64,000 nt of DNA from Tuctoria greenei (GCA_036927565.1 JAYESD010000001.1:5580001-5644000), one strand, 5' to 3'; counted from the stretch's first letter, positions 54,952 through 64,000 are shown. A program made the numbers and translations. Notes: a model not told the origin generated them from the letters alone.

Positions 54952-56046
54952 CCATTGAAAAGCACCGACACTGCACAACAAAAATTCCGGCCGAAGAAAA
55001 AAAGGTCATCATGACAAAGATGACCAAAAAACGGCAAGAGCGCAAAATAAGCAACGACAGAGGACAGGGAGAGCAGAAATAAAAGTGATGCAAGCATTTT
55101 TTTTAGGCAGAGGTGAAACTTCCAAATCAGCGATGAATCAAGATGTCACAGACAGCCAAAACGAAGGCACTCAAAAGATGTCAATTACATCGCAGATTCG
55201 AAGAAGAGCCGACGCGCCAGATTTTTTTTTTTAAAATCAAACCCTAGCTGATCAGAAAGGCAGCGGACACGACGATTTTCGAGGCCGCGAGAAGAAAAAA
55301 TCAAACGGTGGTGCTGATGATGCTGACGTCCCCAAATCTGCAGAACCGCGAAGCATCCCAAATTTGCAGAACCGCGAAGAAGCAGTCGTGGCAGCGACAT
55401 CGGGAACATGGACGAGCGCGACGGTAGAGACACTGCCGGCGATCTTGGGGTTCGATGGTGTTGACGAAGAAGTAGCACACAAGATCGTGCGTGCTGATGA
55501 GTGCGCAGAGAGGAGCAGTTGACGGACAAGAAAAAACACGGCGGCGGGAATCGCCAAGACGGAGCACAGATCCGATCAGGACCAATCGGCGCGAAGCACG
55601 CCTCACACGCACAACACAACAGCACGAGAGACGGGATTGCGCTGGGCCCCACACGCAACTGCGCACAACACAAGTGTCGGAGCAGCACGTACCATGTTAT
55701 GAATATTGGATCTTGTATTATTGAGTAGGCCAGATGTCTCTATAAATATATGTACATGAATGACAAATATGCAAATAAGTCCATAATACATCATCTAATA
55801 TAATATTACTATTATATCCCTAACAGGTTGATCTTTGGGCTTAGTGCAAGTTGGTTCTCGTATATGATGTTTGGAGTAGCAAGACATAAAGTGACAACTC
55901 TTACGTTGATCTTATCTAAAAACAATGCTTCACTATTTTATAGAATTCAAGTTGAAGCTCAAGAAGTTGAGTGTATAGCCGCTCAATTCTGTAGACATAT
56001 AGATTTATTTGTGCAAGTTTTTTAATCTAACTCTTGCTTTATCCAG

Positions 56047-56242
56047 CATGACATCCGGAGCACAGCAAGCACTGCGAAGAACCATGGAGATCTATTCTAA
56101 CACCACAAGATTTGCACTCGCCTGCAATACCTCATCTAAGATAATCGAACCGATTCAAAGCTGATGTGCTATTGTCAGGTTCTCGAGGCTCTCAGATCAG
56201 GAGATCCTAAGTCGCCTTATGATCGTGGTGTCAGCTGAAAAG
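56047..56242 (+). pseudogene. RFC2: RFC2 exon with nonsense codon
   Basis: It begins (AG|C) MTSGAQQALRRTMEIYSNTT then RFALACNTSSKIIEPIQS, the RFC box region with the arginine finger area; then TGA at 56162-56164 stands where the family has Arg (IQSRCAIVRF). The frame continues CAIVRFSRLSDQEILSRLMI to SAEK and a consensus donor GTGAAT. CGA to TGA by methyl-C deamination is the simplest change. The next exon in the protein (VPYVPEG) is on the opposite strand at 30124. The stop makes this copy a pseudogene regardless of the rearrangement. Confidence 0.92.
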
Positions 56243-56769
56243 GTGAATATTCCATTCTACTGCAGTTCAAAATATATATCGTCCTAGAATTTGTGCAATG
56301 AACTCTATGACATGTCATTAATATTCATTAGAGCTTGTATTCAAGGATAATATGGTTTGTGTAATAAAATTTGATAATTAATCTTGTTTTCTGGTAATTT
56401 TCTGTATACTCTTTTGTGATTGCACTCGCGTATGTGTGTTGAACATCCTGGGCACACATATGCGTTAGCTTGGTTCATTTTCGGAACCGGGCGTCACAGA
56501 TTGGTATCAGAGCCACAGGTTGACTGTAGGACGCAGCCTAGATAGAATGGACACTTTAGAGCACATAGGAGCACTCAGGAATCGATGTGTTTTTGCTTGG
56601 TGTGTTGTTTGCTATATATATTGTTTGCTTGTGTGTTTAATAGAGGATTTTGGGATGCCTTAGCATTGTCATGTCCACCTAGGCTAGTGTAGCTAGCTGT
56701 TTAGTTTCATATCTCTTGATGCATATAGTTGGAGACGTTTCTTAATTCTTACCTATTGCTCTCCTTCAG

Positions 56770-58413
56770 ATGGTGAGGACTCGCAATCAGAGGGATGTCA
56801 ATGGTGAGGAGGAGAACCATGGAGTACCTCAGAATAATACTGGACAAGGACCTGCTCATGGAGCCATCAATATCGAGCAACTACTGGCTATGCAGAACCA
56901 GCTCATGCAGACCATGATACAGACAATGGGACAGCTGCAGGCTGGCAATAACATCAACAATCATCCCCACATGCCTCCACTGCCACCCCGCCTCCTCATA
57001 ACCGATTGGGAGAGTTTATGAGGACTAGGCCGCCAACCTTTGCTCAAGCTGCCGACCCTATGGATGCGGATGATTGGCTCTAGTCCGTGGAGAAGAAACT
57101 AGCTATTGTCCAATGCAGTGACCGGGAGAAGGTCTTGTTTACTTCTTATCAACTAGTTGGAGCAGCTGCGGATTGGTGGGATGCTTATTGCAATGCTCAC
57201 GAGAATTAAGAGAGAATTACTTGGGCCGACTTCAAGGAGAGCTTCCGTTCTCATTATGTGCCCGAGGGTGTTATGATCTTGAAGAGGCAAGAATTTGAGA
57301 ATTTAAGGCAGGAGAAATCAAGCGTGAGTGAATATCTCAATAAGTTCACTCAACTCTCAAGGTATGCGCCTGGGGATGTTAGTCGGGACAGCCGGAAGCA
57401 TTACTTGTTCATGAGGGGCTTGAACAATGAGATCCAAGTGCAACTACTCAACTGCGATTATGCCAATTTTCAGAAGCTTGTGGACAAAACAATTGTGGTT
57501 GAGAACAAGATCCGTGAGATGGAGCAAGAAATCAAGAGGAAGGCGCCATATCAAGGACATCAACAAGGAAGTAATGTGCGCCCTCGCCTTGCAGCACCCA
57601 ATGCACCCTATTACAGCTCATCTATTCCTGCTCAGCGCCCTGGTTATGCACCGCGCCCAACTCAATTTGTGCAGCAGCGCCCTGTTATGCAAGCACCTAG
57701 ACCTCCAATGCCTTATGCACCTCGTGCTGATTTTCCTAGAGCCAATGTTCAAAACCAAGCTCGTCCCAATAATTCTGGTGGAGTTAAGAAGTGCTATACT
57801 TGTGGAGAAGCTGGACACTTTGCGCATCAATGTCCTAAGTCAGGCCTTAGTCAAGGAAGCAATGCGCCGAGGCAAAACCCAAGACCCAATAGAGGACAAC
57901 CACAAGGGAACCGTGGACAGCAGAATTTTGCTCGTGGCAACGTGAACCATGTCTCTACGGAGGATGCTCAACAAGCGGATGACGTGGTCATTGGTATGTT
58001 TCTTGCCAACTCCAACCCCGCGACCATGTTATTTGATTCCGGAGCATCGCATTCATTCATTGCATCGAAGTATGTTGTCAAGTATAGTTTGCCTATCTCT
58101 CATATGAAGTTTACTCTATTGGTTAAGTCTCCTAGAGGAGAGATGAGGACAAATATAGTATGTCCAAAAGTAAGCCTTAGAATAAGGGGGGTAGACTTCT
58201 CCCCCAACCTCATTGTTTTGGATTCTCAAGGTTTGGAAATTATACTTGGTATGGACTGGTTGAGGAAGCACAATGGAGTTATTGAGTGTGCCACAAAGAC
58301 GGTGAAGTTGACTAATGAGGAAGGGATCACCGTAGAATTTGAAGCACCTCAAACCGCACCGAAGCAATTGGAGCTGAATCATATGGACGGTGCCGAAATG
58401 AGGAGATTCCGGT
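56770..58413 (+). pseudogene. Tekay-type gag and protease, frameshifted
   Basis: Starts MVRTRNQRDVNGEEENHGVP. A frameshift near 56990 precedes GEFMRTRPPTFAQAADPMDA, and stops at about 57080 and 57208 interrupt the capsid (Retrotrans_gag) region. From 57258 a long open stretch gives the capsid end (FMRGLNNEIQVQLLNCDY), a Pro/Arg/Gln-rich region, one zinc knuckle (CYTCGEAGHFAHQC, about 57791) and the aspartic protease motif LFDSGASHSFIA (about 58032) with the second part LGMDWL. A frameshift near 58400 separates it from the pol frame. Confidence 0.88.
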
Positions 58414-58414
58414 A

Positions 58415-60276
58415 GTGTGTGAATTTTTGGATGTGTTTCCGGATGAGTTGCCAGGTATGCCACCTGATCGAGACATTGAGTTTGTCATTGATTTAATACC
58501 TGGAACTGCACCTATAGCTAAGAGGCCGTATAGGATGCCTCCTATGGAATTAGCGGAGCTCAAGAAGCAAATTCAAGAGCAAATAGAGAAAGGTTTTATT
58601 CACCCTAGCTCTTCACCTTGGGGAGCGCCCGTTCTATTTGTGGACAAGAAGGATGGATCCCAAAGGATGTGCGTGGTTTACCGAGCTCTCAACGAGGTAA
58701 CAATCAAGAACAAGTACACCTTGCCCCGTATAGAGGATTTGTTTGATCAGATGAAAGGCGCATGTGTGTTTTCCAAGATTGATTTGAGGTCGGGATACTT
58801 TCAAATGAAGATTAGACCATCAGACATACCCAAGACAGCTTTTAGGACACGGTATGGATCTTATGAGTACACTGTGATGTCTTTTGGATTGACAAATGTG
58901 CCTGCCTACTTTATGTACCTCATGAATAAAGTCTTCATGGAGTACTTGGACAAGTTCGTTGTGGTGTTTATTGATGACATTATGATCTACTCGAAGAATG
59001 AGAAGGAACACGAGGAACACTTGAGGCTTACGTTGCAGAAATTGAGGGAGCATCAATTGTATGCCAAGTTCAACAAGTGTCAGTTTTGGTTGAAAGAGGT
59101 GCCACTCTTGGGTCATATAATCTCAGGAGCAGGAGTACCGGTTGACCCCGGAAAAGTAAGAGACGTGTTGAAATGGGAACCGCCGCAAAATGTCAAGGAA
59201 ATAAGGAGTTTTCTTGGGATGACTGGATATTACCGTAGATTCATCAAGGACTTTTCCAAGATAGCCAAGCCTATGACGGAGTTGCTAATGAAGGGAAAGG
59301 CATTCCAATGGACTGAAGCTTGTCAGAATAGTTTTGAGGAGTTGAAGAAGAGGTTGAGAACATCCCCTGTTTTGGTATTGCCGGATGTAAGCAAGAGTTT
59401 CGACATCTATTGTGATGCATCAAGACAAGGACTTGGGTGTGTATTGATGCAAGAAGGTCAAGTGGTCGCCTATGCATCAAGACAATTGAAGAAACATGAG
59501 CAGAATTACCCCACGCATGATCTTGAACTAGCAGCTGTGGTACACGCATTGAAGATTTGGAGACACTATATTCTGGGACATAGGTGTGAAATTTACACGG
59601 ATCATAAGAGTTTGAAGTATATTTTCACACAAACGGATCTGAACTTGAGGCAACGAAGATGGTTGGAGCTCATCAAAGATTATGATTTGGGGATCAACTA
59701 TCATCCGGGAAAAGCCAATGTAGTGGCCGATGCTTTGAGTAAAAAAGGAGTAAGTCATCAACTCATGGTTCGAGAGTTACCATTCGAGTTATGTAAGGAG
59801 TTTGAACGGTTGAACCTCGGGTTTGTAAATGAGACGGAGATGATGGAGTTAAACCCAACCTTGGAGCAAGAAATTCGAGAGGCCCAAACCGCAGATGAAG
59901 AGATCAAGGAAATCAAGGAAAGGACTGAGGAAGGGAGAGAATTCAGATTTGATGAGGACGAACATGGTACCTTATGGCTTGGAAAGAGAATTGTTGTGCC
60001 TAATGTAAAACATATTTGGGAGACAATATTAAAAGAGGCACATGACTCGCCTTACTCAATTCACCCTGATTGTACAAAGATGTACAAAGACTTGAAGACA
60101 TGCTATTGGTGGGATAGCATGAAGAAGGACATAGTTGAATACGTAGCATTGTGTGATGTGTGCCAACGAGTCAAGGCGGAACATCAAAGGCCAGCCAGAT
60201 TATTGCAACCGTTGAAGATTCCGGAATGGAAGTGGGAAGAAATTGGAATGGACTTCATAGTTGGTTTACCATATTA
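58415..60276 (+). pseudogene. Tekay-type reverse transcriptase, RNase H and integrase N-terminus
   Basis: A continuous 620-residue frame: CEFLDVFPDELPGMPPDRDI linker; RT with FSKIDLRSGYFQMKIR (catalytic D) and VVVFIDDIMIYS (catalytic DD); RNase H with FDIYCDASRQGLG, THDLELAAVVHAL and IYTDHKSLKYI acidic residues; and the integrase HHCC finger (H near 60040, C..C in CDVCQRVK). QRMCVVYRALNE has Val where relatives carry Asp (VDYRALN), so activity is doubtful. It stops artificially at the junction to the Tat LTR fragment. Confidence 0.92.
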
Positions 60277-60691
60277 ATGACACTTGATCGGGTCTTGAAG
60301 TCCTTGATTCCCCTTTGAAGATCCGGAGCCGTTGTGGAGTCTTCCGGAGGTTAGAGGCTGAAGATCCGACGGTTGGACACATGACAGCGCCAGAGCACAC
60401 TGTGGGGAACAGATAGGTCCGGTGTTACCCGACACGTGTCAGTTCTGGAGCTTCCCTCGGTCTGGGGTTAGGTCCAGGGGTGCCATTTCGATACATAGCC
60501 CGGAGCTTCGCCCTTGTGGGTGGTAGCTCTGGTTTGATAGTACATGTGGCGACCCTGAGACTAACCATGTTGGAGAAGCGGGTCCGGTTATGTCTGACAT
60601 GTGGGCTTCCGAAGGTCTTCAAATCAAGTAGATGACTTTCCCTTGAGATCTTTGCAATCCCAAGGAGTATATGGTACCCAGGGTACCGACA
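60277..60691 (-). repeat. Inverted fragment of the Tat LTR, 415 bp
   Basis: On the minus strand it begins TGTCGGTACCCTGGGTACCA at 60691 and matches 41935-42350 of the Tat 3' LTR with scattered differences, stopping at ...GTGTCATTAATA. It is the outer part of the Tat 5' LTR. The adjoining GATGC at 60692-60696 matches the duplication at the other Tat end. Confidence 0.92.
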
Positions 60692-62553
60692 GATGCCACT
60701 TAAGAAAGATCATTTATGGACTTAAACAGGCATCAAGGTAGTGGTATCTCAAGTTTGATGAGACAGTAAGAAAGTTTGGATTTAAAGAAAATGAGGAGAT
60801 CAATTGCATTTATGCTAAGTTTAAGAACGAGAGATTTATTTTCCTCATGCTTTATGTAGATGATATACTACTTACAAGTAGTGACGTCAATCTACTATGA
60901 GAAACTAAGAAGTTCTTGTCCTCTAATTTTGATATGAAAGATCTTGGTGATGCACTATATGTATTGGACATATAAATTTACCGAGATAGAAATAAAGGAG
61001 TATTAAGTTTAGAGCAAAAGGCATACTTGAGAAGCGTACTTGGAAAGTACGGTATGCATGAAAATAATTTCTTGTCTGCTCTAATGAGTCAATGTTGGTA
61101 AGTATGGAACCAATAAGAGGTCGATCTAATAAGAATCGGTTCCAAAACTTCTTGTTGTCAAAAGTTTTTAAGTTTTGCTCTATTCCTATGTTACCTTGAC
61201 AAATTTTAAGTATCAGATTAATTTTGACATAAGTAAGTCTAATCTAGATGACTGGATGACAATAAGTATTACTTGCAGTTTTGCAAATATCAAGGTCTCA
61301 TGGTAAGTTAAGTATAAGATTAAGTCATTAGACTTGCTAAGACTCAGTTTGTGTGAGATGTGTAGTAAATTCACATCAGTAATCAACACTCGCATAATGG
61401 AGCTTTATTGTGGAAAAGCTCCTAATTTAGGGTCAGTGCATCATGTGTGATGCATACCAAATATATATTATGAGATCACTGGGTAGACACAGTAAGTAAA
61501 CCTGAATTGTGAGTGGTTGACAACATTAAACGTCTTAAGTTTTTTGTACTCCAGAGACAACAAGTCATATGTGATGCCAAACACATTTAAATAGGTTATG
61601 TGTTGTAAAGGAGTAAATCTGAGATCATATTAAGCAGTGAATATTGAGCAAATTAGTATCAAACATATGCTTGTGGATCCACTTATAAAAGGTCTTCCAC
61701 CCAACGTGTTCAGTGAACACGTGGCTAGCATGGGTTTAAGGGAGAATCTATAATCACCGGATATTTAGGGGACAAGTAAGAGTAAAGTTTATTTTTAAGT
61801 GTGAGATGTATTGTGGTCCTCGAGTCCAACAATATGTAAATGGTTGTTGTGATGTGTTGTGCTCTATATGTCAAGCATAAAAAAGTGGACACTAAGTTTA
61901 GTATTAAGTAAGTTGGTAAGTTTCAGTTTCGAGTTCAAGGGGGAGAATGTTAGCACTACCGTACTAGTCCGGTAGTAGACGGACTAGTCTGGTTTGGACT
62001 AGTCCGGTATAAGACCAGAGTAGTCCGATATTGTTCAATATGGATATTGGACTAGTCCGGACCCTCACCGGACTAGTCTGGTCTTTTTAATTATTGTCAG
62101 ATTGAACTCGAAAATGACATGTGTTCTAATTGAAAGGACACAAGCCACCGACAATTATGTTCCTGATCGGGGGACTTAACTGTATGTAAGGGTGGGAGGC
62201 CCCCTCTTGTGTCTCTTGATCATATATTAGGAGAGGGTTATGTGCATGAGGGTGTGTGTCATGTAAATACACATTAGATACAAGAACTCACTCAATTCTC
62301 TCAGATTCCGATCAAAATACCAAGAGAAGAAGAAGGGGAAACGCCTCCCGTCGTTGTTCTTATTGCGGCCTCGTCTTGTTGGCTCGATGGCCGCATCGTC
62401 AAGCAACCACAAAGATGGAGGATAAAGTATTAGAAATGTTCTTGTGCTATTCGACATATAACACTTGATATTCATGTTGTATTCAGTTTTCTCTATGTAA
62501 TTTGAGTTAATTTAGTGACTATTTGATCTTTGGGCTCCCTTTTGATTCTAACA
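60692..62553 (+). mobile_element. Ty1/copia element, 3' half (plus strand), degraded
   Basis: From the GATGC duplication it reads CHLRKIIYGLKQASR, a TAG, WYLKFDETVRKFGFKENEEI and FLMLYVDDILL (catalytic YVDD), continuing the RT that was cut at 42799 on the other strand. Many stops follow, and RNase H is hardly recognisable (KHI/AN-type remnants near 61640). A polypurine tract AAGGGGGAGAA (61937-61947) precedes the 3' LTR (61948-62553, TGTTAGCAC to GATTCTAACA). The LTR has repeated GGACTAGTCCGG palindromes. Confidence 0.87.
61948..62553 (+). repeat. copia 3' LTR, 606 bp, with GGACTAGTCC palindromes
   Basis: About six blocks of the type CCGGACTAGTCCGG (variants GGACTAGTCTGG, AGAGTAGTCCG) fill the first 150 bp. 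The same motif array is present in the partial 5' LTR at 44250-44410. The flanks (GAACC here, AAATC at the 5' end in element sense) do not match, so the target duplication is lost or mutated. Confidence 0.85.
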
Positions 62554-62633
62554 GAACCGATCGTCATGAAACCGTCTCACACAACATCCATAAAAAACAA
62601 CCAATTCAAGATCACGTCACGGTCACAGCAAAC

Positions 62634-62933
62634 CCATCATCTGAAGCATTGAGCTCAAGCACGACCTCGCGGTAGCTGGGCCCGAGAAGCTCGTGGGCCA
62701 GCGCTAGGATGCTCGTCGTCTTCCTAGTCCCCGGGGCTCCTGTGTGGAAGGGGAAAAGAACGAGGCACTTTGAGTCGTGTCTCTTCTACGGATTGCGTCT
62801 AGAGTATGTAATATGTTCGAAGAAATGGTGCTTACAGAGAGGATAAGGTTGGGCATGTTGCCGTCGCGGGCGATGACCTCGAGGCGGGCGACGGCGTCGG
62901 AGTTGCCGACGACGTCCACAACGCGAGTAGGGC
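62634..62933 (-). pseudogene. RFC2: RFC2 5' exons, truncated by the assembly gap
   Basis: The minus-strand exon 62836-62933 reads VVDVVGNSDAVARLEVIARD then GNMPNLILS with donor GTAAGC; its 5' end runs into the gap. The next exon, 62634-62739 after CACACAG, reads GAPGTRKTTSILALAHELLG then PSYREVVLELNASDD. This is the Walker A region of the RFC small subunit ATPase, but the P-loop is GAPGTRKTTS instead of GPPGTGKTTS. The Arg in place of the loop Gly and the changed Pro should impair ATP binding. Splice phases at both ends of this exon appear one base off relative to the family, suggesting small deletions. Confidence 0.87.
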
Positions 62934-63033
62934 NNNNNNNNNNNNNNNNNNNNNNNNNNNNNNNNNNNNNNNNNNNNNNNNNNNNNNNNNNNNNNNNNNN
63001 NNNNNNNNNNNNNNNNNNNNNNNNNNNNNNNNN
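62934..63033. other. Assembly gap, 100 N
   Basis: Exactly 100 N, the usual placeholder for a gap of unknown size. It removes the first part of RFC2 exon 1. Confidence 1.
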
Positions 63034-63658
63034 CACAACTGTGCGTTGCTAATGTAACTCCTGGTCATGGCCAGTGTAAATTTTTTGTATCAAAAAATGT
63101 GCTGATAGTCGAGTATATGTATTTAAGTTACTTCAACTTCCGTTCGTATATCTCATAAATAATCTTAGTTGTGTGTGGGTCTGTATTTAGAGTCGGAGAA
63201 TATATGGTTCTGTGCACAGCATTTTGTATTCCTTGAGTGGTCGAGTGTTTCTGGCTTTTCCCCTTGCCCGTGTCAGCTAAAATGCTGTCAAATTGTGTTG
63301 AATGGCTTGTGCGGGCAAAACATTCTCACCTAGACCATTGTCAGTGACAGCTCATATAAGAAGCCATTGATAGTTCAGCCGAGACTGTTGCCTTACAAGG
63401 GCCTGAAAATGTTGTGTTGTGCTTCAAGTGCCCTCAGGCAGTCAAGAGTGACCAGTATTTGCTGCATTTCGAAGCTCGGTGGTTGAACAGATCGAGTTCT
63501 GGTCTTTGGATGCCAGCATCCCCTCTCTGATGAGTCCGAGACTCCTAGTGTTTTAATAGTTTCGTCAAGTGCCGGCTGCGTATCGTTAGTTTGCTTTTAG
63601 ATTGGAGCTGTTAGCCGTTAGTCTTGCTGAGTCCCAACGTCGGCAGTTCGTCCGTATG
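63034..63658. other. Sequence after the gap, no gene recognised
   Basis: Mixed composition with short interrupted frames. No domain was recognised. It could be upstream LINE sequence or host intergenic DNA. Confidence 0.35.
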
Positions 63659-64000
63659 CTTATCATCCGACAAGTCAGGAAATTGAGACAGAAGAGGAAA
63701 CTAATGGTTTGAATGAGGTAATTAAGGAAGAAAGAGTCAAGCTGCAGGTGGAATTAATGGACATCTTAGAGAAAGAGGAACTATATTGGTATAACCGTAG
63801 TCATGAAAATTGGCTCTTGAAAGGAGATAATAATACTAGTTTCTATCATAAGATGGCTAATGGTAGAAAAAGGAAAAACACAATTTTTTGGTTACAAAGT
63901 GATGATGGAAAAATAATACAAGGAACAGAAAATTTATTAAAACATGCAACACATTTCTTCAAATTATTGTTTGGAGAACCAGAGAATAATCTACTGGATT
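63659..64000 (+). mobile_element. LINE (non-LTR) ORF2 fragment, runs off the window
   Basis: One frame is open from 63659 to the last base: TSQEIETEEETNGLNEVIKE, ILEKEELYWYNRSHENWLLK, GDNNTSFYHKMANGRKRKNT, then FKLLFGEP. The pattern (E-E-x-Y/W..R-S/x-x-N-W-L-x-x-G-D-x-N-T-x-F-(Y/F)-H) is the conserved linker between the endonuclease and reverse transcriptase domains of plant L1-type LINEs. RT itself would follow outside the window. The 5' part is absent or unrecognisable, so it may be a 5'-truncated copy. Confidence 0.82.

Larger units (their letters stand above)
44618..55825 (-). mobile_element. Small non-autonomous LTR element in RFC2 intron, host of the Sirevirus
   Basis: Two 131-bp LTRs (44618-44748 and 55695-55825) share TTATGAATATTG.ATCTTGTA and ATATTACTATTATATCCCTA, and are flanked by GGTTG at 44613-44617 and 55826-55830. 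Without the Sirevirus the element is about 1.3 kb. Orientation is minus: on that strand a purine-rich GTTTGAGGGGG precedes one LTR, and TGGTACGTGCTG, a degraded TGGTATCAGAGC primer site, follows the other. No gag or pol was recognised in its interior (44749-45054 and 54957-55694). It is a TRIM/SMART-like or internally deleted copia derivative. Confidence 0.82.
56305..60276 (+). mobile_element. Ty3/gypsy Tekay-type retrotransposon, 5' half (LTR tail to start of integrase core)
   Basis: Only the last 190 bp of the 5' LTR remain (56305-56498, ending GCGTCACA), then the PBS TTGGTATCAGAGCCA (56501), gag, protease, RT, RNase H and the integrase zinc finger, ending at GMDFIVGLP (60276). The 3' remainder is at 30285-34200. 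The left junction is with RFC2 intron sequence about 60 bp beyond the exon donor; the right junction is with an inverted Tat LTR fragment that starts TATTAATGACAC. Confidence 0.9.

Noticed and set aside
29407..56242. Trans-splicing of RFC2 from the two strands
   Set aside because: The strand distribution could suggest trans-splicing, but the nonsense codon at 56162 and the altered Walker A motif make a functional product unlikely; rearrangement or misassembly is simpler.

Overview
This is a window of a grass (Poaceae) nuclear genome, probably a draft assembly. The evidence is monocot-style GC-rich first exons, IQD, RHOMBOID-like and RFC2 genes with plant intron structures, and an element set typical of grasses: CACTA, MULE, hAT, Stowaway-like MITEs, Tekay-type and Tat-type Ty3/gypsy elements, a Sirevirus and a LINE. 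A run of exactly 100 N (62934-63033) marks a scaffold gap. I cannot name the genus.

Layout. 1-1710 is the 3' end of a CACTA element with the last exons of its ORF, a dense subterminal repeat array and the terminal inverted repeat. 1830-2123 is a MITE. 2954-6780 holds a broken NADPH-oxidase (RBOH) tail, an intact hAT transposase ORF and a broken pyruvate dehydrogenase E2 tail, all on the + strand. 7436-7545 is a short MULE-type MITE with a 9-bp target duplication. 9818-11803 is an intact four-exon IQ67-domain gene. 14731-18649 is a 3.9-kb solo LTR with a perfect TCAGT target duplication. 21840-23272 (minus) is an intact five-exon rhomboid protease gene. 27051-27810 is a 760-bp MULE-like element with about 80-bp inverted repeats, a 10-bp target duplication and an internal hairpin array.

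29407-62933 is the most unusual part: one RFC2 gene (replication factor C small subunit) is scattered over 33.5 kb. Exons 1-2 are on the minus strand at 62.6-62.9 kb, exons 3 and 4 on the plus strand at 44.4 and 56.1 kb, and the last three exons on the minus strand at 29.4-30.1 kb. Flipping about 30.28-60.28 kb restores a single collinear minus-strand gene. The same flip restores a Ty1/copia element whose two halves (42.8-44.4 minus, 60.7-62.6 plus) abut through a GATGC target duplication made by a nested Tat element. The two flip points carry complementary halves of one Tekay-type element, split inside integrase. This is either a real inversion inside a nested retrotransposon cluster or an assembly artefact; reads across 30.28, 56.30 and 60.28 kb would decide.

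The nest within that region contains a Tat-lineage element (34.2-42.8 kb) with a spliced antisense gene. It also contains a small minus-strand LTR element (44618-55825, GGTTG duplication) that received a complete 9.9-kb Sirevirus (45055-54951, CCATT duplication). The Sirevirus LTRs are nearly identical, but its coding region has three nonsense codons and a frameshift. After the gap, a LINE reading frame (63659-64000) runs off the window.

Only the IQD and rhomboid genes look like intact host genes, and the hAT transposase has an intact ORF. Everything else recognisable is mobile DNA or broken host-gene fragments. Several unrelated element families here carry their own family-specific palindromic arrays.
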